NCBI GenBank assembly: GCA_947053345.1
Contig: CAMRSM010000003.1
Coordinates: 1 to 64,000, forward strand
Source: an uncultured Lachnospiraceae bacterium
Lineage (GTDB): Bacteria > Bacillota > Clostridia > Lachnospirales > Lachnospiraceae
Direction: 5' to 3'
DNA length: 64,000 nucleotides
This document shows, in pieces, positions 38,224 through 47,715 of the stretch. Each line of letters begins with the position of its first letter. Positions within the stretch are counted from its first letter, which is position 1. The notes under the pieces were generated by a model, which was given only the letters and a program-made list of their open reading frames with translations, had not been told where the DNA came from and did no database searches. The position numbers and the translations under genes are program-made.

Positions 38224-41200
38224 TTACTCTTCGAACTCCTCATCGACATCCACATCCTTGAAATCCATACTGTCTTCCTCAAACGCGTCGAACATCTCAC
38301 CGTCCTCCACATTGACCTCGCGGTAGCCCGCATCCTCATAGCCGTCATCGTAATGGAAATTGTCGTCCCCCTCGATGAGCGGTGTCAGCTCTGTATCACC
38401 GTAGTCGATGTTCTCCGTCATGCGGACTTCCTCGCCGTTCTCGTCGAGCACGGTAACATCGAGCGCCAAGGACTGCAGCTCTTTCAGCAGCACCTTGAAA
38501 GATTCCGGAATGCCCGGCTCAGAAATATTCTCGCCCTTGATAATCGCTTCGTAGGTCTTGACACGTCCGGTCACATCGTCCGACTTCACGGTCAGGATTT
38601 CCTGCAAAATATGCGCCGCGCCGTAAGCCTCCAGAGCCCAAACCTCCATCTCCCCGAAACGCTGTCCGCCAAACTGTGCCTTACCGCCGAGCGGTTGCTG
38701 GGTCACAAGGGAATAAGGACCGGTGGAGCGCGCATGGATCTTATCGTCCACCAGATGATGAAGCTTTAAGTAATGCATGAAGCCGATCGTAACCGCACCG
38801 TCGAAATATTCCCCGGTACGCCCGTCGCGCAACCTTACCTTTCCGTCGCGGTTGATCGGGACACCTTCCCATTCCTTGCGGTATTCCTGGTTAGTCAAAA
38901 GAAATTCCATTACCCCTGGGTCAAGAATATCCTTGTATTTCTTTTCAAAGTCTTCAAGCGGCGTATTGACATAGTCGTTCGCCATCTCCAAAGTATCCAT
39001 GATATCGTTCTCGTTCGCGCCGTCAAAGATCGGGGTCGAAACCTTAAAGCCGAGTACGTTTGCCGCAAGGCTTAAGTGGATTTCAAGCACCTGTCCGATG
39101 TTCATACGGGACGGTACGCCGAGTGGGTTCAGCACGATATCGAGCGGGCGGCCGTTCGGCAAAAACGGCATATCTTCCACCGGAAGCACGCGGGATACAA
39201 CACCCTTATTCCCGTGGCGGCCTGCCATCTTATCGCCCACCTGGATCTTTCTTTTCTGTGCGATGTAAACGCGGACGGTCTCATTGACACCCGGAGGCAG
39301 CTCGTCGCCGTTCTCATGGGTAAATACTTTCGCGTCCACGATAATCCCGTACTCACCGTGCGGGACGCGCAGTGAAGTATCGCGCACCTCCCTCGCCTTC
39401 TCGCCGAAGATTGCGCGCAAAAGCCGCTCCTCCGCGGTAAGCTCGGTCTCGCCCTTCGGTGTCACCTTGCCAACTAAGATATCCCCGGCACGGACTTCCG
39501 CACCGATGCGGATGATGCCGCGCTCGTCAAGATCCTTCAGGGCTTCGTCGCCGACACCCGGAACGTCGCGTGTGATTTCCTCCGGCCCGAGTTTGGTATC
39601 GCGCGCCTCCGCCTCATATTCCTCGATATGGATCGAAGTGTAGACATCCTGCTGTACCAGACGCTCGGAAAGCAGGACGGCATCCTCATAATTGTAACCT
39701 TCCCATGTCATAAAGCCGATCAGCGGGTTCTTTCCAAGCGCAAGCTCGCCGCCCGAAGTCGATGGACCGTCGGCGATGATCTGCCCCGCCTCCACACGGT
39801 CACCCTTCGTCACGATCGGGCGCTGGTTGATGGAAGTCCCCTGATTGCTCCTGGTAAATTTTGTAAGCCGGTACTCGTCCCGATCCTTGTCGTCCGTGCG
39901 GATCACGATCTTGCACGAGGTCGAAAGTTCAACCATACCGCCGCGCTTTGCGACAACACACGCGCCGGAGTCCACCGCCGTCTTCGTCTCCATGCCGGTG
40001 CCTACCACCGGGGATTCGGTAAACAGAAGCGGAACGGCCTGACGCTGCATGTTCGAACCCATGAGGGCGCGGTTCGCGTCATCGTTCTGCAAAAACGGGA
40101 TCATGGCAGTCGCCACGGAGAATACCATGCGCGGCGATACGTCCATCAGATCCACCTTGCTCTTCTGGAACAGGGAAGTCTCCGTGCGGAAACGTCCGGA
40201 TACATTGTTGTTGACAAAATATCCGTTCTCGTCAAGGCGCTCGTTCGCCTGTGCTACAATATATTTGTCCTCCTCGTCCGCGGTCAGATAAATAACCTCG
40301 TCCGTGACACGCGGATTTTTCGGGTCAGATTTATCCACTTTGCGGTATGGTGCCTCAACAAAACCATACTGATTAATCCTCGCATAGGATGCGAGGGAGT
40401 TGATCAGACCGATGTTCGGACCTTCCGGTGTCTCGATCGGGCACATTCTGCCATAGTGTGTATAGTGGACATCGCGGACCTCAAAACCGGCGCGGTCACG
40501 CGAGAGACCGCCAGGACCAAGCGCCGAGAGACGGCGGATGTTCGTCAGCTCGCTGAGCGGGTTATTCTGGTCCATGAACTGTGAGAGCTGGGAGCTTCCG
40601 AAGAACTCCTTCACCGCTGCCGTCACCGGTTTGATATTGATGAGGGACTGCGGGCTGATACCCTCTAAGTCCTGCGTCGTCATGCGCTCACGCACCACGC
40701 GCTCAAGCCTTGACAACCCGATGCGGTACTGGTTCTGCAGCAGCTCACCGACCGCACGGATACGGCGGTTGCCGAGGTGGTCAATATCGTCCTGGTTGCC
40801 GATACCGTACTCCAGATGCATATTGTAATTGACCGACGCAAAAATGTCCTCACGCGTAATATGCTTTGGGATCAGGTCGCTCACATCGCGCTTGACCGCC
40901 GCCTTGATATCCTCAATATTTTCATTGTCGCGCAAAATCCCCGCGAGCACCGGATAATATACATCCTCAGTAATGCCAAGCTCCGCCTTGTCACAGTCCA
41001 CATAGGCGTTTAAGTCAACCATAAGGTTGGTCAATACTTTAACATTACGCTCTTCTGTCTGTACAATAATATATGGCAGTGCGGCATTCTGAAGCTGGAC
41101 CGCAATCTCCTCCGTGATCACCGTCCCTGCCTCAACCACCTCACCTGTCGTGCGGTCTACCGCATCTTCCGCCAAAGTCAGTCCGACCACACGGTTCTTT

Positions 41201-42057
41201 AACGCCAGCTTTTTATTAAACTTATAACGCCCGACCTTCGCTAAATCATAGCGCCTCGGGTCAAAAAACATCGAGTTGACGAGCGACTCCGCACTCTCCA
41301 CGGAAAGCGGCTCGCCCGGACGCAGCTTTTTGTACAGCTCTAACAGACCGTCCTGATAATTATCCGACGGATCCTTCGTAAAGCTCGCCATGATCTTCGG
41401 CTCCTCGCCGAACATGTCCTTGATCTGCTCGTTCGTCCCGATGCCAAGCGCGCGCAAGAGCACCGTGATCGGCACCTTGCGGTTCCGGTCAACACGCACA
41501 TAGAATATATCGTTGGAATCCGTCTCATACTCCAACCACGCGCCACGGTTCGGGATCACGGTACATGAGTAGAGGGTCTTTCCGATCTTGTCATGACCGA
41601 TCGTATAGTAAATACCAGGGGAACGTACTAACTGGCTGACAATGACACGCTCGGCTCCGTTGATGACGAAAGTGCCTGTCTCCGTCATAAGCGGCAGGTC
41701 GCCCATGAAAATGTCGTGCTCATTGATCTCGTCATTTTCTCTGTTATGAAGGCGCACTTTTACCTTCAGCGGGGCAGCGTAGGTCGCATCACGCTCCTTG
41801 CACTGCTCGATCGAGTATTTTGCATCCTCCTCGCAAAGCTGGAAGCCAGTAAATTCCAAACTGAGCTTTCCGCTGTAATCCGTGATCGGAGAGATATCAC
41901 GGAAAGCTTCATTCAGCCCCTCTTTCAGAAGCCACTGGTAGGAATTTTTCTGAACCTCAATGAGATTCGGCATCTCAAGCACTTCCTTCTGCTTGGAGTA
42001 GCTCATCCGTATGCCCTTGCTGCCAACCTTGATTGGACGTATCCTGTTTTTATCCAT
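38224..42057 (-). CDS. rpoB: DNA-directed RNA polymerase subunit beta
   Basis: A 1277-aa beta subunit. The start [12 protein letters not shown] follows AAGGGGTGAAACGTCA; the frame is open further upstream. The rifamycin pocket reads [17 protein letters not shown], then [13 protein letters not shown], so the positions equal to E. coli H526 and K527 are Asn506 and Ile507 here. The catalytic region with MRTFG-like switch and the C-terminal [20 protein letters not shown] are normal. A roughly 75-aa acidic tail ends the protein. No rplJ/rplL genes precede it; purD does. Confidence 0.97.
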   Translation of the reverse strand: MDKNRIRPIKVGSKGIRMSYSKQKEVLEMPNLIEVQKNSYQWLLKEGLNEAFRDISPITDYSGKLSLEFTGFQLCEEDAKYSIEQCKERDATYAAPLKVKVRLHNRENDEINEHDIFMGDLPLMTETGTFVINGAERVIVSQLVRSPGIYYTIGHDKIGKTLYSCTVIPNRGAWLEYETDSNDIFYVRVDRNRKVPITVLLRALGIGTNEQIKDMFGEEPKIMASFTKDPSDNYQDGLLELYKKLRPGEPLSVESAESLVNSMFFDPRRYDLAKVGRYKFNKKLALKNRVVGLTLAEDAVDRTTGEVVEAGTVITEEIAVQLQNAALPYIIVQTEERNVKVLTNLMVDLNAYVDCDKAELGITEDVYYPVLAGILRDNENIEDIKAAVKRDVSDLIPKHITREDIFASVNYNMHLEYGIGNQDDIDHLGNRRIRAVGELLQNQYRIGLSRLERVVRERMTTQDLEGISPQSLINIKPVTAAVKEFFGSSQLSQFMDQNNPLSELTNIRRLSALGPGGLSRDRAGFEVRDVHYTHYGRMCPIETPEGPNIGLINSLASYARINQYGFVEAPYRKVDKSDPKNPRVTDEVIYLTADEEDKYIVAQANERLDENGYFVNNNVSGRFRTETSLFQKSKVDLMDVSPRMVFSVATAMIPFLQNDDANRALMGSNMQRQAVPLLFTESPVVGTGMETKTAVDSGACVVAKRGGMVELSTSCKIVIRTDDKDRDEYRLTKFTRSNQGTSINQRPIVTKGDRVEAGQIIADGPSTSGGELALGKNPLIGFMTWEGYNYEDAVLLSERLVQQDVYTSIHIEEYEAEARDTKLGPEEITRDVPGVGDEALKDLDERGIIRIGAEVRAGDILVGKVTPKGETELTAEERLLRAIFGEKAREVRDTSLRVPHGEYGIIVDAKVFTHENGDELPPGVNETVRVYIAQKRKIQVGDKMAGRHGNKGVVSRVLPVEDMPFLPNGRPLDIVLNPLGVPSRMNIGQVLEIHLSLAANVLGFKVSTPIFDGANENDIMDTLEMANDYVNTPLEDFEKKYKDILDPGVMEFLLTNQEYRKEWEGVPINRDGKVRLRDGRTGEYFDGAVTIGFMHYLKLHHLVDDKIHARSTGPYSLVTQQPLGGKAQFGGQRFGEMEVWALEAYGAAHILQEILTVKSDDVTGRVKTYEAIIKGENISEPGIPESFKVLLKELQSLALDVTVLDENGEEVRMTENIDYGDTELTPLIEGDDNFHYDDGYEDAGYREVNVEDGEMFDAFEEDSMDFKDVDVDEEFEE

Positions 42058-42112
42058 TGACGTTTCACCCCTTGATATGAAATAAAATCTCGCTTCAACT
42101 ATCCCACTGAAA

Positions 42113-42142
42113 AATATACCATACAAAATAGAGGATATGCAA
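42113..42142 (-). promoter_or_regulatory. sigma-A promoter of rpoBC
   Basis: Minus-strand TTGCAT (42137-42142) and TATATT (42113-42118) with an 18-base spacer, about 55 bases upstream of rpoB. The -35 belongs to TGAGAAAGTGTTTGCAT (42137-42153), which matches the rpsJ promoter string at 16 of 17 positions. Confidence 0.8.
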
Positions 42143-42362
42143 ACACTTTCTCATCAATATCTTGTGGAATTCCCACATTTTTTTTGATATTTTTGAAAAA
42201 CCATTTGCATTTTTCCCATACTGTGATATAATATATCTAGGTGGATATAGAAAGCACCATAATAGCGCATTTTTCATACTAACACGTTCCTGTCAAACTG
42301 TCAAGATAATTTTGGCAGTTTTTTTGATTTCCTTTTTTTACCATGTATAATTAAGTAGAAAA

Positions 42363-42388
42363 CCGGACGGCACATTTTATGCCTCCGG
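42363..42388 (-). terminator. intrinsic terminator after purD
   Basis: On the minus strand CCGGAGGCA pairs with TGCCGTCCGG (one bulge) and is followed by TTTTC. It lies between the purD stop and the rpoB promoter. Confidence 0.65.
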
Positions 42389-42470
42389 CTTTCTCTTTAT
42401 ATACCGTCCTGTGGTACGGACTGCGCGTTGCGCGGGAAGAAAAGCGCTCCCTGCCCGGTTCCGCTTTTGC

Positions 42471-43745
42471 CTATGCCTCGTCGATCGCCTTGCCGATGTC
42501 ATGGCGCATATATTTATTGTCGAAATCCACCCATTCCGCCGCCGCATACGCGTTCGCCCGCGCCTCTTTCAAATCTTTGCCAAGCGCCGTCACACCGAGC
42601 ACACGCCCGCCGTTCGTGACGATTTTCCCGTCCGCACCGAATTTTGACCCGGCATGGAAACAAAAATAATCTTCCTTTCCGTCAAAGGCATCCAGCCCCG
42701 TGATGCCAAAGCCTTTCTCATACTTCTCCGGGTAACCGCCGGAAGCTAAGATCACACAGACGGCGGCGTTATCCTCAAACTGCAAATCAATGGTATCAAG
42801 TTTTCCGTCAATGCAGGCCTCAAAGACCTCCACGATATCATTTTTCATACGCGGCAGCACGACCTGCGTCTCCGGGTCGCCAAAGCGCGCGTTGTATTCA
42901 AGCACCCTAGGGCCATCCGGCGTTAAGATCAGGCCAACAAAAAGAATTCCCTTAAAATCGCGCCCTTCCTTCTTCATCGCGTCCATTGTCGGCTGGTAGA
43001 CATACTTTTTGCAGAATTCATCCACCTCTTTTGTATAGAACGGGGTTGGCGAGAAAGTCCCCATGCCGCCGGTATTTAAGCCCTCATCCCCGTCTTTTGC
43101 GCGCTTGTGGTCCTGGGCGCTCGTCATCGTTTTGATCGTCGTACCATCACAGAAGCAGAGCACCGAAACCTCACGCCCCGTCAGAAATTCTTCGATCACG
43201 ACCTGGTCGCCCGAGGCACCGAACTGCTTGTCAAGCATCAGCGTGCGCACGGCATCCCTTGCCTCCTCAAAATTGTTGCAGATCAAAGCTCCCTTGCCGA
43301 GCGCCAGGCCGTCTGCTTTTACCACGATCGGGTACTTTGAGGTCTCAAGGTACTTCACCGCCGCGCCCGCATCAGAAAATGTCTCATACGCCCCCGTCGG
43401 GATGCCGTATTTCTTCATCAGGTTTTTGGAAAAGACCTTGGAGCCCTCGATAACCGCCGTATCCTTTCTCGGTCCAAAAACCCGCAGCCCCCGCTGCTCA
43501 AAAACATCGACGATACCGCCCACAAGAGGCTCGTCCATGCCGATCACGGTGAGCCCGATCTCCTGTTCTTTTGCAAAATCTGCAAGCTTCTCGAATTCCA
43601 TCGCCCCGATCGGCACACATTCCGCAATCTGCGCGATTCCGGCGTTGCCCGGCGCGCAGTAGATTTTCTCGACCCTAAGGCTCTTCGCGATCTTCCAGGC
43701 GATGGCGTGCTCCCTGCCGCCGCTGCCAACGATTAAAACTTTCAT
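42471..43745 (-). CDS. purD: phosphoribosylamine--glycine ligase
   Basis: A 424-aa ATP-grasp enzyme (GAR synthetase) catalysing the second step of purine synthesis. It starts MKVLIVGSGGREHAIAWK, with PLVGGIVDVFEQRGLRVFGP, KADGLALGKGALIC and EYNARFGDPETQVVLPRM. The ATG has a good AAAGGAG site. It normally sits with purM and purN, but here three unrelated genes lie between purN and purD. Confidence 0.97.
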   Translation of the reverse strand: MKVLIVGSGGREHAIAWKIAKSLRVEKIYCAPGNAGIAQIAECVPIGAMEFEKLADFAKEQEIGLTVIGMDEPLVGGIVDVFEQRGLRVFGPRKDTAVIEGSKVFSKNLMKKYGIPTGAYETFSDAGAAVKYLETSKYPIVVKADGLALGKGALICNNFEEARDAVRTLMLDKQFGASGDQVVIEEFLTGREVSVLCFCDGTTIKTMTSAQDHKRAKDGDEGLNTGGMGTFSPTPFYTKEVDEFCKKYVYQPTMDAMKKEGRDFKGILFVGLILTPDGPRVLEYNARFGDPETQVVLPRMKNDIVEVFEACIDGKLDTIDLQFEDNAAVCVILASGGYPEKYEKGFGITGLDAFDGKEDYFCFHAGSKFGADGKIVTNGGRVLGVTALGKDLKEARANAYAAAEWVDFDNKYMRHDIGKAIDEA

Positions 43746-43768
43746 AATCCGCTCTCCTTTTTTCTGTT

Positions 43769-44359
43769 TTAGATTCCGTGTTGTGTTATGTAGTTCTCCC
43801 GACGGTCCGCCTGCACTTTCTCATCCTCCGGGCGCATAAAGCATATTGTCAGTTTCGCTATCAGAAGATAAAACCCAAGCTGATTCAGCGATGCTTCTTT
43901 TTTGATTTTGCCCACCTCCATCTGGTGGTTCAGGGCATTTTTATTAAAAGTGTTCATAAGGCTAAAGTCAACAACCATCTCTTCATACCGCGGATCCGGC
44001 AGATAAAACAGCCGATAATGCAAATTATTGACAATATCCCTCTTATCCAATCCAAGATCCTCTATCCGCAAAAATGGTGCAATTACAATCTCATCATCAT
44101 GATCGGCGCTGCAGGTATTGGAAATTAGCATCCCTTTCCCTCTTTGCGCTGCCAGATTTCCATTCCCGTCAAGCCTTGTAAACGGAATCCCCTCCAGTAT
44201 GTCCCCCTGCGCCAAGAAATCATAAGTTTTATAATTCATTAAATTTATTTTTCTTCCACTTAGCGCAAACTGCCGGATTGCGTCCTGCGTCTGAGCTTTC
44301 ACATAGGGACTGATGGAGGGAAATAGCGATTGTGTAAAATCAATAAACTCATTTAGCAT
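43769..44359 (-). CDS. unknown protein, third gene of the pur-inserted cassette
   Basis: A 196-aa soluble protein. The centre reads YDFLAQGDILEGIPFTRL, then GKGMLISNTCSADHDDEIVI and APFLRIEDL. The order GDI ... (G)xLISN ... IVIAPF resembles the beta-barrel pattern of MazF/PemK-like proteins, but the rest does not, so this is only a lead. Its ATG overlaps the stop of the preceding small gene, implying translational coupling. It is AT-rich compared with purD, 23 bases away. Function unknown. Confidence 0.7.
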   Translation of the reverse strand: MLNEFIDFTQSLFPSISPYVKAQTQDAIRQFALSGRKINLMNYKTYDFLAQGDILEGIPFTRLDGNGNLAAQRGKGMLISNTCSADHDDEIVIAPFLRIEDLGLDKRDIVNNLHYRLFYLPDPRYEEMVVDFSLMNTFNKNALNHQMEVGKIKKEASLNQLGFYLLIAKLTICFMRPEDEKVQADRRENYITQHGI

Positions 44360-44685
44360 AAGTCAAAAATATTAACTCCTGTTGGTTTGTATATTTTTTC
44401 CAAAGCTTTTTGGTAGGTTTCTGCTTCCGATTCCGTAAAAGCACGCATCTTTCCAACAAATAATTCTTTTGCCTGGTCATAGGCTGTTTCTCTTTTGTCC
44501 TCCACGATAATCGGCATCAAGGTTTCGTTCCGCATACTATGATTCAGGACAGCACTTCCTATCACCGGCAAGGGAGCATGTGCCACGCTGGTTGCATTCC
44601 CGGCAGTTGTCAGGCTCAGAATTGACATCGTAGCCAAAGTAACCAAGGATTTTACACCTAAAGTTTCATTTTTTCGATTCGTCAT
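44353..44685 (-). CDS. small membrane or secreted protein, second gene of the cassette
   Basis: A 110-aa protein with a hydrophobic stretch at about residues 12-30 (SLVTLATMSILSLTTAG), followed by AHAPLPVIGSA, which could be a signal peptide cleavage site or a membrane anchor. The rest is a charged helical segment (FVGKMRAFTESEAETYQKAL). The start at 44685 was chosen for GGGGAG spacing; it overlaps the upstream gene by 20 bases. I recognise no family. Confidence 0.65.
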   Translation of the reverse strand: MTNRKNETLGVKSLVTLATMSILSLTTAGNATSVAHAPLPVIGSAVLNHSMRNETLMPIIVEDKRETAYDQAKELFVGKMRAFTESEAETYQKALEKIYKPTGVNIFDLC

Positions 44686-45418
44686 TCTCAAACTCCCCTT
44701 TCTCTACTAATTTTAACAATTTATTATTTATGATATCACTTGCAATTTCCATGATCTCATCAAAAGCCGCTTTGTCGGAACAATAATCCGGTATATAATT
44801 TGCGGCATACCGGTCATTAACATCAACGGAAGCGGATATCGTATGCTTCTTCTCCCCTATAATATATTCCCTTCCGTTCCCATTTACCGCAATATCAAAC
44901 TCTCTCATGTTTTCAAGTGTTATATTGATATAATATCTTTCCTTATGGACGTAGGTCAACTTACATGCAAGATCATAAGGATCTCCCAGTCTGCCCGCAT
45001 TTTCCTTCAGCAAGCTTGATTTTAACCTTTCGACCCCTTTTTGCTTGCAATCGTCAATCTCAATATCCGTTATCAAACCGGTAAATATGATTTTCCCATC
45101 CGTCAGCTTGCTTGTGATATCATAAACACTTGTGCATCTGGCATTCAAATAATCCCTGCATTTTGTCCAATTGTTCACAAAATCTCCATCATAGTTTGTC
45201 GCAAAGGAAGCTACTGAAAGCGCAATATTCAAAACAGAGTGGCCGTTTTTCGTTTGCACAAGCACCCTCGACACTTCATCTTGCATTTGCTCCGGTACAG
45301 GCAATATCATCGGCGGCATAAAATGCTCACTTAGTACATCCTCATTAAGCACTATTTTCTTTCTATATTCCGTTATCTTAGGATAGACTAAATTCAAATT
45401 CGTCTGCCTTACAATCAT
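44666..45418 (-). CDS. TIGR04255-like protein, first gene of the cassette
   Basis: A 250-aa soluble protein. The layout (N-terminal LNLVYPKITEYRKKI, then GHSVLNIALSVASFATNYDG with a following NNWTKCRDYL, then a C-terminal VDVNDRYAANYIPDYCSDK) resembles the sporadic TIGR04255 family, function unknown. The match is by overall pattern and is uncertain. It has its own promoter and starts a run of three overlapping genes. Composition is AT-rich relative to purN and purM. Confidence 0.65.
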   Translation of the reverse strand: MIVRQTNLNLVYPKITEYRKKIVLNEDVLSEHFMPPMILPVPEQMQDEVSRVLVQTKNGHSVLNIALSVASFATNYDGDFVNNWTKCRDYLNARCTSVYDITSKLTDGKIIFTGLITDIEIDDCKQKGVERLKSSLLKENAGRLGDPYDLACKLTYVHKERYYINITLENMREFDIAVNGNGREYIIGEKKHTISASVDVNDRYAANYIPDYCSDKAAFDEIMEIASDIINNKLLKLVEKGEFENDESKK

Positions 45419-45451
45419 TTTCCTCTCCTCTGCACAAAACCTTTTTCTTTA

Positions 45452-45479
45452 ATAATAGCATACTTCCCGTTTTTTTCAA
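45452..45479 (-). promoter_or_regulatory. promoter of the three-gene cassette
   Basis: Minus-strand TTGAAA (45474-45479), a 16-base spacer and TATTAT (45452-45457) with an extended TGC before the -10, about 35 bases upstream of the first ATG. The cassette can thus be expressed independently of the pur genes. Confidence 0.65.
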
Positions 45480-45632
45480 TAAATATCATTTCTTTTCTCT
45501 TTTTCTTTTTTGCCCTCTGTCATTACAATGCCTGCTTGACAAGAAAAAATTTTTCCAACGACAGGATATACAGGATTCCTGCCGTAAAACAACAAAAATC
45601 CAATACATATCCCGCTCCCGTCTTCCGATGCT

Positions 45633-46262
45633 CTACATATCCTTTGCAAAAACACGCCCGTCCTCAAACACAACCTTCCCGTTCGAGATCAGATCAATCG
45701 CCCGCGGCAGGATCTGCCACTCGGCTTCCTCCATCACGCGCCGCTGCAGTACTTCCGGTGTATCGCTGTGTTTTACCTCCACGGCTTTCTGCAGAAGGAT
45801 CGGGCCGGAATCACAGCCCTCGTCCACAAAATGGACGGTCGCCCCCGTCACCTTGCAGCCGCGGGCAAGCACCTCCTCATGCACACGGAGCCCGTAATAC
45901 CCCTTCCCCCCAAAAGACGGGAGCAATGCCGGATGGATATTGATCATCCGGTTTTTGTAGTTTTTCACCAAAAGCTCCGGCAGGATCACCAGAAACCCCG
46001 CGAGCACCACCAGATCCGGGGCGAACGAATCCACTGCCGCAAGCAATGCTTCATTGAAATCCTCCCGCTGCGCATAATCCTTTGGCGATACGCAGACCGC
46101 CGGGATTCCCGCGCCCTCCGCCCTTGTCAGTGCGTAGGCATCCTTCTTGTTGCTGATCACGCCGGAAATCTCCGCGTTTGTAATCTTCCCGTCCTTCATC
46201 GCGTCAAGGATGGCCTGCAGATTCGTGCCGCCGCCCGAAACCATCACCACGACCCTCAGCAT
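45633..46262 (-). CDS. purN: phosphoribosylglycinamide formyltransferase
   Basis: A 209-aa GAR transformylase using 10-formyltetrahydrofolate. Visible are [16 protein letters not shown], the formyl-transfer region [17 protein letters not shown] with catalytic Asn and His, and [14 protein letters not shown]. Its ATG overlaps the purM stop, so the two are coupled. About 150 bases separate its stop from the promoter of the inserted cassette. Confidence 0.96.
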   Translation of the reverse strand: MLRVVVMVSGGGTNLQAILDAMKDGKITNAEISGVISNKKDAYALTRAEGAGIPAVCVSPKDYAQREDFNEALLAAVDSFAPDLVVLAGFLVILPELLVKNYKNRMINIHPALLPSFGGKGYYGLRVHEEVLARGCKVTGATVHFVDEGCDSGPILLQKAVEVKHSDTPEVLQRRVMEEAEWQILPRAIDLISNGKVVFEDGRVFAKDM

Positions 46263-47281
46263 AAGCGGATACCCCTCTCACCGTTCTCAATCTCGCCGAC
46301 AATATAGGCTTTTTCGCCCGCCGCCGTGATCCGGCGCACCGTTTCGTCCGCTTTGTCTGCATCCACACAGAGCATCATGCCGATTCCCATATTGTATGTA
46401 TTGTACATCATCTTTTCCTCAATGTTCCCGTCCACCGAAAGCATTCCAAAAATCGGCGGAATCGGGTAGCTGTCCTTCCTGATGGCCGCCCTCACGCCGT
46501 CCTTCAGCATCCTTGGAATATTTTCATAAAAGCCGCCGCCCGTGATATGGCTGCATGCCTTCACCGTAATCCCGCCCTCCTTCAAAGATTTTAGTGCCTT
46601 CACGTAAATCTTGGTCGGTGTCAGGAGCGCCGCGCCAAGTGTCTGGCCGAGAGACTCAAAATATATTTCAAGTTTTTCCCTGTTCATAGGGAACACTTTG
46701 CGCACAAGGGAGTAGCCGTTACTGTGGATGCCGGAGGACGCAATGCCGACCACTACGTCACCTGCCTTTAAATCCTGCCCGGTGATCAGTTTTTTCTGGT
46801 CAACGATACCGACCGCAAAACCTGCCAGGTCATACTCATCCACCGGATAAAATCCCGGCATCTCCGCGGTCTCGCCGCCGATCAATGCCGCGCCTGCCTG
46901 CTTGCAGCCCTCCGCCACACCGGAAACGATCGTCGCGATCTTCTCCGGATCGTTCTTTCCGCATGCAATATAATCAAGGAAGAATAACGGCTCACCGCCC
47001 GCACATGCAATGTCATTCACACACATCGCTACACAGTCGATGCCGATTGTATCATGCTGATCCAGAAGAAACGCCAGCTTCAATTTCGTCCCCACGCCGT
47101 CGGTTCCGGAAACCAGTGTCGGCTCCTCCATCCCCATGTACCCCTTAAGGGAAAACGCGCCGGAAAAACCGCCAAGACCGCCCACAACCTCATCGCGCAT
47201 GGTCTGCTGCACATGCTTTTTCATCAGCTCCACAGCTTTGTAGCCCGCCTCAATGTCAACTCCTGCATTTTTGTAGTCCAT
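46256..47281 (-). CDS. purM: phosphoribosylformylglycinamidine cyclo-ligase
   Basis: A 341-aa AIR synthetase of purine biosynthesis. Typical segments are [63 protein letters not shown] and [14 protein letters not shown]. The second of two ATG codons was chosen (MDYKNAG), spaced 6 bases from GGAGG. It is the first gene of the remaining pur unit here. Confidence 0.96.
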   Translation of the reverse strand: MDYKNAGVDIEAGYKAVELMKKHVQQTMRDEVVGGLGGFSGAFSLKGYMGMEEPTLVSGTDGVGTKLKLAFLLDQHDTIGIDCVAMCVNDIACAGGEPLFFLDYIACGKNDPEKIATIVSGVAEGCKQAGAALIGGETAEMPGFYPVDEYDLAGFAVGIVDQKKLITGQDLKAGDVVVGIASSGIHSNGYSLVRKVFPMNREKLEIYFESLGQTLGAALLTPTKIYVKALKSLKEGGITVKACSHITGGGFYENIPRMLKDGVRAAIRKDSYPIPPIFGMLSVDGNIEEKMMYNTYNMGIGMMLCVDADKADETVRRITAAGEKAYIVGEIENGERGIRLC

Positions 47282-47369
47282 GATCATCCTCCATCATTCT
47301 CTTAGTTTTGGCAGACGGGCAGAAACACTCCCCTTGCCACCTTTTATCCCCGCTGCCCGCAACGCTTTT

Positions 47370-47398
47370 ATTCTAACATAAATCACGGCATTTGTCCT
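47370..47398 (-). promoter_or_regulatory. promoter of purMN
   Basis: Minus-strand extended -10 TGTTAGAAT (TAGAAT at 47370-47375) with a weak -35 AGGACA (47393-47398) at 17 bases. No purine riboswitch is apparent in the roughly 85-nt leader. Confidence 0.5.
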
Positions 47399-47440
47399 GC
47401 CTTTTTTCATAGGAACTTCTAATCTTTTTTATAAGCGGCA

Positions 47441-47715
47441 CACATCATCCCGAATCCGCCGCCCAAAACTTAGCCCAAACGGAAATTCACCAAACGAGAC
47501 CCGGCCTCTCTTATACCCCATACGTACTGGGCAGCCACCTGCCCAGCCAGCAACTGTACGGAGTTGGCGACCCGCACCCGGGGCAGCCGGAACAGCTTAG
47601 CCGGAAAGCACCGCTCAGACTTCCCCGCTCCCCACGAGCGCGGAACAACCGTTCTGCCGGTTCCTCCTCCATGAACGGAGCAACTGCCGTGTGAAAAGGG
47701 GCACCCTGCTCCTCT
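47441..47715. other. intergenic region with one hairpin
   Basis: No gene is seen between the purM promoter and the S41 protease stop. A perfect 8-bp stem CTGGGCAG/CTGCCCAG with a 4-base loop (47527-47546) lies about 170 bases past the S41 gene. It lacks a T-run, so its role as terminator is uncertain. Confidence 0.4.

Noticed and set aside
33186-47550. Short shared strings such as CCAGCCAGCAA and TGTGAAAGGGG at several intergenic sites
   Set aside because: Only 11-12 bases long, in different orientations and without shared flanks, so probably chance.
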